A stretch of DNA of 64,000 nucleotides from Flavobacterium odoriferum (lineage in GTDB: Bacteria; Bacteroidota; Bacteroidia; Flavobacteriales; Flavobacteriaceae), in NCBI RefSeq assembly GCF_025499515.1, contig NZ_JAMKFA010000007.1, forward strand, positions 124,001 through 188,000. Reading direction: 5' to 3'. Below the pieces are notes generated by a model. The model worked only from the letters and a program-made list of their open reading frames with translations, was not told the DNA's origin and ran no database searches. Position numbers and translations under genes: made by a program. Positions within the stretch are counted from its first letter, which is position 1. Every line of letters starts with the position of its first letter. Positions 17,535-26,031 of this stretch are shown in pieces.

Positions 17535-17542
17535 TAATTTTC
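17535..17542 (+). promoter_or_regulatory. -7 box for ssrA
   Basis: TAATTTTC (one mismatch to TAnnTTTG), ending six bases before the first G of the tmRNA acceptor stem at 17548, with a TTTG -33 candidate at 17509-17512. Better consensus boxes at 17449 (TACCTTTG) and 17493 (TACTTTTG) lie further upstream and may be additional promoters. Confidence 0.5.
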
Positions 17543-17547
17543 AAAAT

Positions 17548-17942
17548 GGGGTCGACTGGTTTTGACAGCGAGTGGAATTGATTAGTAAGCACGTCGAGCG
17601 TTGTATGTTTAGCTCGTAAATCCAAATGTACAAACCTATAAACGGCGAAAATAATTACGCTTTAGCTGCTTAATCTGAATTATAGTAAGATTTGCCAAGT
17701 TCCTACTAGGTAGGAAAGCTGGATTCTCCTCAAAAGCCTTGGTTTATGGCGGTTGGTTTAGGAGAACCGTAAAAGTAAACCTAGAGAAGGTAATGCTTTA
17801 AATCCTTCTTGACACTGATAAAGCTAAGCTAAAAGTGGCGGTTTCTAGCCTTGCTTTTAGTCGAAAATTCAAGAGGAAACTAAGCGTGTAGAAAGCTTTT
17901 TGATTGCTTGTTTGGACGAGAGTTCGATTCTCTCCGACTCCA
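17548..17942 (+). ncRNA. ssrA: tmRNA
   Basis: Transfer-messenger RNA, which rescues stalled ribosomes. The 5' GGGGTCG (17548-17554) pairs with 3' CGACTCC (17935-17941), followed by the discriminator A at 17942; the CCA end is not fully encoded. The T arm GAGAG-TTCGATT-CTCTC is at 17919-17935. The tag frame runs 17644-17673 and reads G-E-N-N-Y-A-L-A-A-stop, resuming at GGC. The TTTTGACAGCGA near the 5' end fits the tRNA-like D region. It is followed directly by an intrinsic terminator. The 3' end is also the left half of a 40-bp direct repeat. Confidence 0.95.
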
Positions 17943-17977
17943 CAGAAAACCCTGTAAAACATTAATTTACAGGGTTT
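17938..17977 (+). repeat. Direct repeat, left copy (putative attL)
   Basis: 40 bp covering the last five bases of tmRNA, the following CAG and the whole terminator hairpin. It recurs at 61069-61108 with a single difference (G at 17945, A at 61076). Tandem position at a tmRNA 3' end is typical of integration sites. Confidence 0.7.
17947..17977 (+). terminator. ssrA terminator
   Basis: 12-bp perfect stem AAACCCTGTAAA with a 7-base loop, then T-rich sequence. An identical hairpin recurs at 61078-61108. Confidence 0.9.
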
Positions 17978-18248
17978 ATTATTTACGATTGACAATTTAG
18001 TTGATTTATCTAAAAATAATTGATTTCACCATATATTTTTATTCATTTCTTGAAATTCAAATTTTATTCTTCTTCATTTTTTAATCATTTCAACTTAATT
18101 TTTAAAAAGGAATCATAACATTTGATAAATCTGAGTTATAAATTAAATCGTTGTTCATTTGAAAAACTTATCAACAAAATTAAATCATAATTTGTTGATT
18201 ATTATTTATTCAAACAAGACTAAAAAGTCTTTTTAATATCTAAATTTG
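17978..18248 (+). promoter_or_regulatory. Non-coding leader and -7 box of nrdD
   Basis: About 300 bases of very AT-rich sequence without a gene. At its end is TAAATTTG (18241-18248), 29 bases before the nrdD ATG. A short inverted repeat AAGACT-N4-AGTCTT lies at 18216-18231, in the -33 region. I see no copy of the TATGAY-N4-RTCATA site used by the other anaerobic genes, so nrdD may be controlled differently. Confidence 0.5.
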
Positions 18249-18276
18249 CTCCATACCACAATAAAAATTCTGCAGT

Positions 18277-20394
18277 ATGGACAAATTTGTAATCAAACGA
18301 AATGGCACGTATTTACCCTTTGAACCTTTCAAAATAGAAGAAGCCATTACAAAAGCTTTTGCCAGTGTAAGCGAAACTTTAAATCTAAAAGTAATTGAAA
18401 CCGTGTTCCAATTGTTATCGCACAAAGACACTTGGGCAGTAGAAGATATCCAAGATAAAATTGAAAAAACGCTTTTCGAATATGGTCATTATGAAGTGAT
18501 GCGTTCCTTCATGTTGTTCCGTCACACCCGAAAACTGCAGCGCGAACACGTTTTAGGATTAAATGATGACACCACTTATGTCGACAGCACCCAAACCATA
18601 GAAGAATACACTAACCAAACGGATTGGCGCATCAATGCCAACGCTAATACTTCATATTCTAATGCAGGTTTAGTAAATAATGTCGCGGGAAAAATCATTG
18701 CAAATTATTGGTTAGACAAAGTCTATTCGAAAGAAGAAGGCTACGCACATCGTAATGGCGATATTCACATTCACGACTTAGATTGCTTAACGGGTTATTG
18801 TGCCGGTTGGAGTTTACGTGTTTTATTGAATGAAGGTTTTAACGGCGTTCGTGGTCGAGTGGAAAGTCGTCCTCCGAATCATTTTAGAGAAGCATTAGGA
18901 CAGATGGCGAATTTCCTTGGAATTTTACAAAGCGAATGGGCCGGTGCTCAAGCTTTTAGTTCGTTTGACACCTATTTAGCTCCTTATGTTTTCAAAGATA
19001 ATTTATCGTATGAAGATGTTTTAAAAGCGATTCGAAGTTTTGTTTACAATTTGAATGTGCCTGCACGATGGGGACAATCGCCGTTTACGAATATTACTTT
19101 AGATTGGGTGGTTCCTGACGACTTAAAAGAGCAAATCCCAACACGAAACGAACAGCATCTTTTCAAGGGAATTACTTCAGAAGATTTTATAAAAAGAGCC
19201 AAAGAAAGAGGCGTTTCAGACATAACCGAAATGCGCTACGAACATTTTCAAAAAGAAATGAATCTCATCAACAAAGCGTATTACACCGTCATGACCGAAG
19301 GCGATGCGCATGGACAGCCATTCACCTTCCCTATTCCAACGGTTAATATTACCGAAGAGTTTGATTGGTATGGAGAAAACACCGATATTCTTTTCGAAAA
19401 TACCGCAAAAATTGGTTCGTCTTATTTCCAAAATTTCATCGGAAGTCAATATACATATGATGAAAACGGCAATAAAGTTGAAAATCCAAATGCTTACAAA
19501 CCGAATGCCGTACGAAGCATGTGCTGCCGTTTACAACTCGATTTACGCGAATTATTAAAAAGAGGAAACGGCTTATTCGGAAGTGCGGAAATGACGGGAA
19601 GTATCGGTGTCGTAACTATTAATATGGCGCGTTTGGGTTATTTGAACAAAGGCAATAAAGCGAAATTATATTCCGATTTAGATCGTTTGTTAGAAATTTC
19701 GAAAGCGACATTAGAGAAAAAACGCGTTTTTATTCAGGAAATGTACGATAGAGGATTGTTTCCCTATACCAAACGTTATTTGCCTCATTTCAGAAATCAC
19801 TTTTCAACAATTGGTGTGAACGGAATTAACGAAATGATTCAAAATTTCACCAATGGAAAAGAAGATATTGTTTCTGACTACGGAATGGCATTCGCAACTG
19901 AAATTTTGGAACACATTCGAACCAAAATGAGAGCTTATCAAGAAGAAACAGGCAATTTATACAACTTAGAAGCAACTCCAGCAGAAGGCACTACGTATCG
20001 CTTTGCGAAAGAAGACAAGAAACGTTATTCCGATATTTTTCAAGCAGGTGAAGGCGAAAATATTTACTATACGAACAGTTCGCAATTACCAGTAGATTAC
20101 ACCGAAGATCCTATTGAAGCTTTGCTATTACAAGACAATTTACAATGTCAGTACACCGGAGGAACGGTTTTACACTTATACATGAATGAAAAACTAAGTT
20201 CGGTTGAAGCGTGTCGTAATTTCATTAAAAAAGTAATCACGAATTTCAAATTGCCTTACATCACGGTTACCCCAGTTTTCAGCGTTTGTCCGAAACATGG
20301 CTATTTGAATGGTGAACACGAATATTGTCCAAAATGCGATGAAGAATTATTAGCAACCTTAAATACAACCTCTTATGCAAACACAAACCACTGA
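18277..20394 (+). CDS. nrdD: Anaerobic (class III) ribonucleoside-triphosphate reductase, large part
   Basis: 705 residues. It makes deoxyribonucleotides without oxygen. In order: N-terminal ATP-cone (KRNGTYLPFEPFKIEEAITKAF, ~6-27), the IHIHDLDCLTGYCAGWSL segment (~164-181) with the thiyl-radical region, RSMCCRLQLDL (~411-421), and the zinc site CPKH...CPKCDEEL near the C-terminus (~675-697). The usual C-terminal glycyl-radical loop (RVxGY) is absent from this frame: the ORF stops at 20394 and the loop is encoded in the +1 frame by the overlapping ORF 20375-20539. So the enzyme is either split or needs +1 frameshifting at CAC-TGA (20389-20394). Confidence 0.93.
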   Translation: MDKFVIKRNGTYLPFEPFKIEEAITKAFASVSETLNLKVIETVFQLLSHKDTWAVEDIQDKIEKTLFEYGHYEVMRSFMLFRHTRKLQREHVLGLNDDTTYVDSTQTIEEYTNQTDWRINANANTSYSNAGLVNNVAGKIIANYWLDKVYSKEEGYAHRNGDIHIHDLDCLTGYCAGWSLRVLLNEGFNGVRGRVESRPPNHFREALGQMANFLGILQSEWAGAQAFSSFDTYLAPYVFKDNLSYEDVLKAIRSFVYNLNVPARWGQSPFTNITLDWVVPDDLKEQIPTRNEQHLFKGITSEDFIKRAKERGVSDITEMRYEHFQKEMNLINKAYYTVMTEGDAHGQPFTFPIPTVNITEEFDWYGENTDILFENTAKIGSSYFQNFIGSQYTYDENGNKVENPNAYKPNAVRSMCCRLQLDLRELLKRGNGLFGSAEMTGSIGVVTINMARLGYLNKGNKAKLYSDLDRLLEISKATLEKKRVFIQEMYDRGLFPYTKRYLPHFRNHFSTIGVNGINEMIQNFTNGKEDIVSDYGMAFATEILEHIRTKMRAYQEETGNLYNLEATPAEGTTYRFAKEDKKRYSDIFQAGEGENIYYTNSSQLPVDYTEDPIEALLLQDNLQCQYTGGTVLHLYMNEKLSSVEACRNFIKKVITNFKLPYITVTPVFSVCPKHGYLNGEHEYCPKCDEELLATLNTTSYANTNH

Positions 20395-20539
20395 AATTTT
20401 GCTTCAACACAATGAAAAAAGAACCAAATGTTTGGTTTATACACGAGTAATGGGCTATCACAGACCCGTAGAAAGTTTTAATATTGGAAAAAAAGGTGAA
20501 CACAAACAACGAACCCACTTTAGAGAATGTAAATCTTGA
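20375..20539 (+). CDS. nrdD: Separate glycyl-radical domain of NrdD
   Basis: 54 residues from the ATG at 20375, overlapping the last 20 bases of the nrdD frame in the +1 frame. It contains TRVMGYHRPVESFNIGKKGE, the exact C-terminal signature of class III reductases, in which the Gly of RVMGY carries the radical installed by NrdG. Its start reads MQTQTTEILLQHNEKRTKC. It could be translated as an independent small subunit, like the YfiD spare part of pyruvate formate-lyase, or joined to NrdD by frameshifting. It overlaps the start of nrdG. Confidence 0.8.
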   Translation: MQTQTTEILLQHNEKRTKCLVYTRVMGYHRPVESFNIGKKGEHKQRTHFRECKS

Positions 20540-21218
20540 TTTTCTAAACAAAAAAGCCATTCATAGTTTTACACCCTTCACACTGTTAGATTATCCCGAT
20601 AAATCGGCTTGTATCTTATGGTTTGCAGGGTGTAACATGAAATGTGATTATTGTTACAATCCCGAAATAGTTTTCGGAAAAGGCTCTTTTTACTTTTCCG
20701 AAATCGTTTCGTTTTTAAAATCGAGAAGCAATTTGTTGGATGCCGTAGTTTTTAGCGGTGGTGAATGTTTGATTCACAAAGACATTATCCCATTCATAAA
20801 ATTAGTGAAAAGTTTAGGATTTTTAATAAAAATAGACACCAATGGAAGTCAGCCCAAAGTACTAGAAAAACTAATAGAAGAAAATCTCATCGATTATGTG
20901 GCTTTGGATTTTAAAGGTCCGAAAGAGAAGTTTTTTGCGATTACAAAATCGGATTTTTATGTTCAATTTCTAAGTTGTTTTGAATTGCTTCAAGCAAGTT
21001 CCATTCCATTTGAAATCCGAACTACTTATCATTCCTCTTTATTGAATCCAGAGGATATTGTTGCTATGCAAGACGTTTTATTAGAATTAGGTTATGATAA
21101 AAACTATTACATTCAAAATTTCAGAAATTATCAAAACACAATTGCACCACTACCCGATTCGCAATCAATTTCGGAAAAGGATATCCATCAGAATATGACT
21201 AAAATCATATTTCGATGA
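20484..21218 (+). CDS. nrdG: Anaerobic ribonucleotide reductase activating protein (radical SAM)
   Basis: 244 residues in the longest frame. A radical SAM enzyme that generates the glycyl radical on NrdD. The Fe-S motif is CNMKCDYC (CxxxCxxC) about residue 50, followed by VVFSGGEC and IDTNG. The conserved part begins at IHSFTPFTLLDYPDK. No ATG precedes it: the candidates are TTG 20484 and GTG 20496, both inside the glycyl-radical ORF, so translation is probably coupled and the exact start is uncertain. Its 3' end contains a TATGAC-N4-ATCATA regulatory site for the next operon. Confidence 0.9.
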   Translation: MEKKVNTNNEPTLENVNLDFLNKKAIHSFTPFTLLDYPDKSACILWFAGCNMKCDYCYNPEIVFGKGSFYFSEIVSFLKSRSNLLDAVVFSGGECLIHKDIIPFIKLVKSLGFLIKIDTNGSQPKVLEKLIEENLIDYVALDFKGPKEKFFAITKSDFYVQFLSCFELLQASSIPFEIRTTYHSSLLNPEDIVAMQDVLLELGYDKNYYIQNFRNYQNTIAPLPDSQSISEKDIHQNMTKIIFR

Positions 21219-21237
21219 TTTAAAATGCCTAACTTTG
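21195..21237 (+). promoter_or_regulatory. Crp/Fnr-type site and -7 box for rrf2-nadAB-nor operon
   Basis: Site ATGAC-TAAA-ATCAT at 21195-21208 (flanked by T and A) lies inside the nrdG 3' end. The -7 box TAACTTTG is at 21230-21237; centre-to-centre distance 32 bp, i.e. near -40 from the start of transcription. Confidence 0.75.
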
Positions 21238-21251
21238 TGTAAATTTTATCT

Positions 21252-21686
21252 ATGTTTTCAAAAACTTGTGAATATGCCATACGAGCTACCATTTACATTG
21301 CCTCAGAATCCTCTGCTGGCAAGCGTTGCGGTATTCGAGACATTGCCAGAAAAATTGAATCGCCAGAACCTTTTACAGCTAAGATTTTACAACGTTTGGT
21401 AAAAGCAGATATCATAAAATCGATTAAAGGAAATGGCGGTGGATTTGAAATCGAAAAGGTACAATTGAAACACATTAAGTTGGAACAGCTCGTAAAAGCT
21501 ATCGACGGAAATGACTTATTTGACCGATGCAGTTTAGGACTTCATGATTGTTCCGATAAACAACCGTGTCCCTTTCATCATAAGTACAAGCCATTACGTG
21601 AAAATTTGAAGAAAACGCTGAAAGAAACTTCTCTTTTGGATTTAATTAGTGAATTCAACACCGGAGAGACTTTCCTTAAGCTTTAA
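21252..21686 (+). CDS. Rrf2-family regulator (NsrR/IscR-like), copy 1
   Basis: 144 residues. N-terminal winged helix (FSKTCEYAIRATIYIAS, then PEPFTAKILQRLVKADIIKSIKG, the Rrf2 recognition region) and a C-terminal loop with three cysteines, CSLGLHDCSDKQPC, the Fe-S ligand pattern of NO- or redox-sensing members. It stands first in an operon with nadA, nadB and a NOR-like pair. A paralogue at 26032 shares the pattern. NO or iron-sulfur sensing is inferred. Confidence 0.88.
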   Translation: MFSKTCEYAIRATIYIASESSAGKRCGIRDIARKIESPEPFTAKILQRLVKADIIKSIKGNGGGFEIEKVQLKHIKLEQLVKAIDGNDLFDRCSLGLHDCSDKQPCPFHHKYKPLRENLKKTLKETSLLDLISEFNTGETFLKL

Positions 21687-21722
21687 AAAATTTAATTAAA
21701 TAAAAGATAAAAATATCCTCTA

Positions 21723-22658
21723 ATGAAAACAACATCGGATTTAAAAGAGAAAATTCTTGAATTGAAGAAAAGAAAAAATGCGGTAATTCTGGCGCATTAT
21801 TATCAAGAAGAAGCCATTCAAGAGATTGCTGATTTTGTGGGTGATAGTTTAGAATTATCGAGAAAAGCATCGCAAGTTGATGCGGATATTATCGTTTTTG
21901 CTGGCGTTTATTTCATGGCAGAAACAGCTAAAATTGTCAATCCAAATAAAAAAGTAATCGTTCCCGATGTAAAAGCTGGATGTTCACTTGCAGACAGTTG
22001 TCAACCTGAAGATTTTAAAACTTTTTTAGCACAATATCCTAATCATACTGTTGTGACTTACATTAATTGTTCAGCAGAAATAAAAACATTAACTGACATT
22101 GTTTGCACTTCTTCTAATGCAAAAAAAATAATAGCTTCAATCCCAGAAAACAAACTCATTATTTTTGCTCCCGATAAAAATTTAGGAAAATATCTGATTG
22201 CAGAAACAGGTAGAGAAATGGTTTTATGGGAAGGTTCCTGCATTGTTCATGAAGCTTTTTCTTTAGAAAAATTAATCGACTTATATAAAAAACATCCAAC
22301 CGCTACAATAATTGCTCATCCTGAATCGGAAACACATATTTTAAAAGTAGCACACTACATTGGTTCGACATCAGGCATGTTGAATCATGTGAAAAACAGT
22401 ACAAACGACACTTTTATCGTAGCCACAGAAGCGGGAATTTTACACCAAATGCAATTGGATAATCCAACCAAAACATTAATTCCAGCGCCTTCAAAAGAAA
22501 ACAATACTTGTGCATGTAGCGAATGTGCTTTTATGAAAGTTAATACTTTAGAAAAACTCTACAATTGTTTAAAAAAAGAACAACCTGAAGTAAAAATTGA
22601 CACATCGGTTATTGAAAAAGCTTTAGTGCCTATTCAGAAAATGTTGTCTATAAATTAA
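21723..22658 (+). CDS. nadA: Quinolinate synthase A
   Basis: 311 residues. It condenses iminoaspartate with dihydroxyacetone phosphate to quinolinate and carries an oxygen- and NO-sensitive 4Fe-4S cluster. Visible motifs: AHYYQEEAIQEIADFVGDSLELS, DVKAGCSLADSC, TYINCSAEIK with DIVCTSSNA, and the C-terminal NNTCACSECAFMK with the last cluster ligand. Six bases before nadB; same operon as a NOR-like oxidoreductase. Confidence 0.94.
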   Translation: MKTTSDLKEKILELKKRKNAVILAHYYQEEAIQEIADFVGDSLELSRKASQVDADIIVFAGVYFMAETAKIVNPNKKVIVPDVKAGCSLADSCQPEDFKTFLAQYPNHTVVTYINCSAEIKTLTDIVCTSSNAKKIIASIPENKLIIFAPDKNLGKYLIAETGREMVLWEGSCIVHEAFSLEKLIDLYKKHPTATIIAHPESETHILKVAHYIGSTSGMLNHVKNSTNDTFIVATEAGILHQMQLDNPTKTLIPAPSKENNTCACSECAFMKVNTLEKLYNCLKKEQPEVKIDTSVIEKALVPIQKMLSIN

Positions 22659-22663
22659 GAATA

Positions 22664-24184
22664 ATGCAAAAAATACAAACCGATATACTTATTGTTGGAT
22701 CAGGATTAGCAGGTTTATCTCTTTCCAAATACTTAAGTGAAATAAACCCAAACCTACTTATACTTTTACTTAGTAAAACAAGTATTGATGAATGTAATAC
22801 GTACTATGCTCAAGGTGGAATTGCTGTAGTACATGATTTCTTAAAAGATAGTTATAAACAACACGTTGAAGACACTCTAAAAGCTGGAAAAGGACTCTGT
22901 GATGAAAAAGTTGTTCAGCATGTAATTACAGAAGCCCCAAAACGATTAAATGAATTATTACAATGGGGTGTTGAATTAGATAAAAATTCACAAGGTGGTT
23001 TGGACTTAGGCTTAGAGGGTGGTCACTCTCAGAACAGAATTGTTCATCATAAAGACAAAACTGGATATGAAATTGAGACTAAATTAATTCCTTTAATTGA
23101 AAAATTACCAAACGTTACTATAAAAACCTCTTTTTTTGCAACTGATTTAATTATTGAAAATGGTCATTGTTTAGGTTTGAAAGGTTTTGACGAAAAAGGA
23201 GAACCAACTATAATTGAAGCTAAAGCAACAGTTTTAGCAACTGGTGGTTCTGGACAAGTTTTTGGCGTCACCTCCAATCCCTTTGTATCAACTGGTGACG
23301 GAGTTGCTATGGCAATAAGATCTAATGTTGCCCTGCAAAACATGAAATATATTCAATTTCACCCTACAGCAATGTTCGAACCTCAAAAAAGTCAAGCATT
23401 TTTAATTACTGAAGCAATTAGGGGGTATGGTGCACATATATTAAATAGTAACGGCGAACGTTTTTTATTTGAAGTTCACAAAAATGGAGAATTAGCAACT
23501 CGAGATGTGGTTTCAAAGGCCATTTCAGAACAGATGAAAAAAGAAAACGGTAAAAATGTATGGTTAGATTTAAGACATCTACCAATAGAAGACTTCAAAA
23601 ACAAATTCCCTAAAGTTTTTAATTATTGTTCCCAACAAGGGTTTGACATTACTCAAGATTTAATCCCAATAGCACCAGCGGCACATTATCAATGTGGAGG
23701 AATTATAGTAGATGAAAAAGGAGCAACCGATAAATTACAACTTTTTGCAATTGGAGAATGCTCATATACTGGACTTCATGGTGCTAATAGACTAGCTTCA
23801 AATTCACTTTTAGAAGCTATTGTGTATTCACATGATTTAGCAGATTACTTAACAAGTACTGTATTCACAACTCAATTGAAATCTAACGAAAATGCAGTTT
23901 TAATATATAAAAATATTCATCACGACGAAGTGTTACAGTTTAGAAATCAATTACAATGGTTTATGAAATATGAATCAATTTATGGTGAAAAACAAGCAAT
24001 TATAAAAACATATCAATTAGTAAGTGAATTGCTTAAGCGCTTTCGAATGAAATATAAAAAATATGATAGTCATCCTTTTCTTTGCGAAACTTATAATTTA
24101 ATTCAAACAGCAGAAATAATATTGAAAGAATCATTACCTGTAAGCTATAAACGAAATAAAATTTCTAAAAAAACTAAATTATAA
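22664..24184 (+). CDS. nadB: L-aspartate oxidase
   Basis: 506 residues. FAD enzyme that oxidises aspartate to iminoaspartate; it can pass electrons to fumarate and so works without oxygen. The FAD-binding GSGLAGLSLSKYLSE is at residues ~12-26, AQGGIAVV follows at ~48, then QFHPTAMF, the EAIRGYG segment, HYQCGGIIVD and the C-terminal FAIGECSYTGLHGANRLASN. Length matches the family. The following cytochrome gene starts two bases after the stop. Confidence 0.92.
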   Translation: MQKIQTDILIVGSGLAGLSLSKYLSEINPNLLILLLSKTSIDECNTYYAQGGIAVVHDFLKDSYKQHVEDTLKAGKGLCDEKVVQHVITEAPKRLNELLQWGVELDKNSQGGLDLGLEGGHSQNRIVHHKDKTGYEIETKLIPLIEKLPNVTIKTSFFATDLIIENGHCLGLKGFDEKGEPTIIEAKATVLATGGSGQVFGVTSNPFVSTGDGVAMAIRSNVALQNMKYIQFHPTAMFEPQKSQAFLITEAIRGYGAHILNSNGERFLFEVHKNGELATRDVVSKAISEQMKKENGKNVWLDLRHLPIEDFKNKFPKVFNYCSQQGFDITQDLIPIAPAAHYQCGGIIVDEKGATDKLQLFAIGECSYTGLHGANRLASNSLLEAIVYSHDLADYLTSTVFTTQLKSNENAVLIYKNIHHDEVLQFRNQLQWFMKYESIYGEKQAIIKTYQLVSELLKRFRMKYKKYDSHPFLCETYNLIQTAEIILKESLPVSYKRNKISKKTKL

Positions 24185-24186
24185 CC

Positions 24187-24618
24187 ATGAACTTAAACAT
24201 TTTTCAACAGCCAAGAAAAGTTTTTATCATTCTATTTAGTTTCTTTTTTTTATTTAGCCTTTGGATATATGCTATTCCTTTATTTAGTAATTATCAAAAA
24301 CCTGTTAAGGAATCTAAATCAATTGCAAACGGAAGATTGGTTTGGCAAAAATACAATTGTCATACTTGTCACCAGCTATATGGGTTAGGTGGATATTTGG
24401 GACCTGATTTAACAAATACATATTCCCGAAACAAAGAAAATGAAACCTATTTAAAAGGAATTATTAAATCGGGTGTTCGTCAAATGCCTAAATTTAATTT
24501 AACAGATGATGAAACAAGAGAACTTTTAGCTTTTTTAAAAGATGTAGATGCATCAGGAACGGCGGATGTAAATTCATATCAACCTGAAATTAATGGAACT
24601 TTTAGTTTAAAAAAATAA
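24187..24618 (+). CDS. Membrane-anchored cytochrome c, NorC-like (second set)
   Basis: 143 residues. One N-terminal membrane anchor (about 11-33), then a single c-type heme motif C58-H-T-C-H62 and a likely axial Met100 (RQMP). It resembles NorC at 46689 in size, anchor and motif (both have Cys58, Cys61, His62), but sequences outside the heme region differ. The stop overlaps the start of the NorB-like gene by one base. It presumably feeds electrons to that protein. Confidence 0.85.
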   Translation: MNLNIFQQPRKVFIILFSFFFLFSLWIYAIPLFSNYQKPVKESKSIANGRLVWQKYNCHTCHQLYGLGGYLGPDLTNTYSRNKENETYLKGIIKSGVRQMPKFNLTDDETRELLAFLKDVDASGTADVNSYQPEINGTFSLKK

Positions 24619-25934
24619 TGAAAAATATAGGAATTATTTTAGTCAGAATAGCACTTTTATTATTATTAGCTGGTCTATTTTTTGGACATTTAGCATCCGA
24701 AACATATCAAATGACCGAAGCTAAAAATGGTGTATTAGGTTTTTTATCACTTCGCCCTTTACATGTTAGTAGTGCTTATTTAGGAATTATAACAGCTGGC
24801 TTGGGATTTATTAGCATTGTAATCCAAAAGAGGAAAAATACCTTTTTAAGCAAACTGCTCCAATACTCACATTTAGCTTTATGGGTTATAGCTTTAATTG
24901 GAATATTTTACAGCTACTTTACTGGTGATTTTGGAGGGAGAGAATATTGGGAATTCAATCCCATTTGGGCAGTTCCAATATTTGTTTCATTTATTATTTT
25001 CTTAATTTACTATTTATATCAATTAGGATTTAAAGAAAAATGGAATGTATATCAATGGATGTGGCTCACAGGAATTATATTTTTTATTTTTACTTTTATT
25101 GAAAACTATCTTTGGTTATTTCCATATTTTCGATCACATTTTATTGCAGATATGACCCTTCAATGGAAGGTTAATGGTTCTTTAGTTGGAGCTGTAAACC
25201 AAATTATTTATGGTGTAGCTTTTTATTTAATGGAAAAAATTAGTGGTGACAATAAAACTTCCTATCAAAAACTCTCATTTGCACTTTATTTTTTAGGTCT
25301 TTTTAATTTAATGTTCAATTGGGGACATCATATTTATTTACTTCCAACAGAAAAAATAATCCATTACATAGCCTATGCGGTTAGTATGACAGAATGGATT
25401 CTTTTCATTAGAATATTTTACAAATGGAATAAACAAATTAAAGAGAACAAGCAACATTATTATTTTTTTCCCTATCGTTTTTTAATGGCCGCAGATTATT
25501 GGGTTATAATAAATTTAGGCATGGCATTACTCATGTCAATACCGGCAATCAACTTATATACTCATGGGACACATATTACTGTTGCTCATGCAATGGGAAC
25601 CACAATAGGCATAAACACCATGATTATTTTAGCTGCAAGTTTTTATTTTATTAAACCCACTTTTTTATCAAAAAAAACATTAAAATTGAATAGTCTATTT
25701 TTTTGGTCCACTCAACTTATTTTATTGACATTTTTGATTTCATTAATTGGTATGGGAATTCAACGTGCACTATGGCAAGTAGGATTAAAGAAAAGTACTT
25801 TTTCTCAAATGACTCAAGCAAGTAGTCTTTGGACATTATTATTTATAATACTTGGCACATTGTTAATGATTTTTATGGGATATTTCATCATCTATTTGAT
25901 TCTTAAATCCTTGAAGAAAAATCAAGTTACCTAA
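24618..25934 (+). CDS. Non-canonical NorB-like heme-copper oxidase superfamily protein
   Basis: 438 residues, about 12 membrane helices. Aligned to the canonical NorB at 45335: heme-b ligand H49 (NorB H53), FeB-type pair H237-H238 in WGHH (H238-H239), E259 (E260), and heme b3 ligand H324 (H327) are kept. N186 replaces the third FeB histidine (H187), V190 replaces the catalytic Glu (E191), and M326 replaces the second low-spin heme ligand (H329). So it would have an Asn-His-His metal site and a His/Met heme b. NO reduction is likely from context but unproven; it may belong to one of the divergent NOR families. Confidence 0.75.
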   Translation: MKNIGIILVRIALLLLLAGLFFGHLASETYQMTEAKNGVLGFLSLRPLHVSSAYLGIITAGLGFISIVIQKRKNTFLSKLLQYSHLALWVIALIGIFYSYFTGDFGGREYWEFNPIWAVPIFVSFIIFLIYYLYQLGFKEKWNVYQWMWLTGIIFFIFTFIENYLWLFPYFRSHFIADMTLQWKVNGSLVGAVNQIIYGVAFYLMEKISGDNKTSYQKLSFALYFLGLFNLMFNWGHHIYLLPTEKIIHYIAYAVSMTEWILFIRIFYKWNKQIKENKQHYYFFPYRFLMAADYWVIINLGMALLMSIPAINLYTHGTHITVAHAMGTTIGINTMIILAASFYFIKPTFLSKKTLKLNSLFFWSTQLILLTFLISLIGMGIQRALWQVGLKKSTFSQMTQASSLWTLLFIILGTLLMIFMGYFIIYLILKSLKKNQVT

Positions 25935-25957
25935 AAAATATATTAAATGAGAATCAA

Positions 25958-26001
25958 ATGATAAAAATCAATTAATTTTAGATAGAATCCGATTATCTTT
26001 G
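25958..26001 (+). promoter_or_regulatory. Crp/Fnr-type site and -7 box for second rrf2 gene
   Basis: Site ATGAT-AAAA-ATCAA (25958-25971; last base deviates) with -7 box TATCTTTG at 25994-26001, centres 33 bp apart. Confidence 0.65.
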
Positions 26002-26031
26002 CCGACTAATTTCACATTTTTAGTAGGATTT

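Noticed and set aside
17798..17995. Minus-strand ORF within ssrA
   Set aside because: It is the complement of tmRNA and its terminator. The open frame is a by-product of the RNA sequence and no protein is supported.
18216..18231. AAGACT-N4-AGTCTT as an nrdD operator
   Set aside because: Only 6-bp arms in AT-rich DNA, one copy, and no known regulator. Noted under the promoter but not called.
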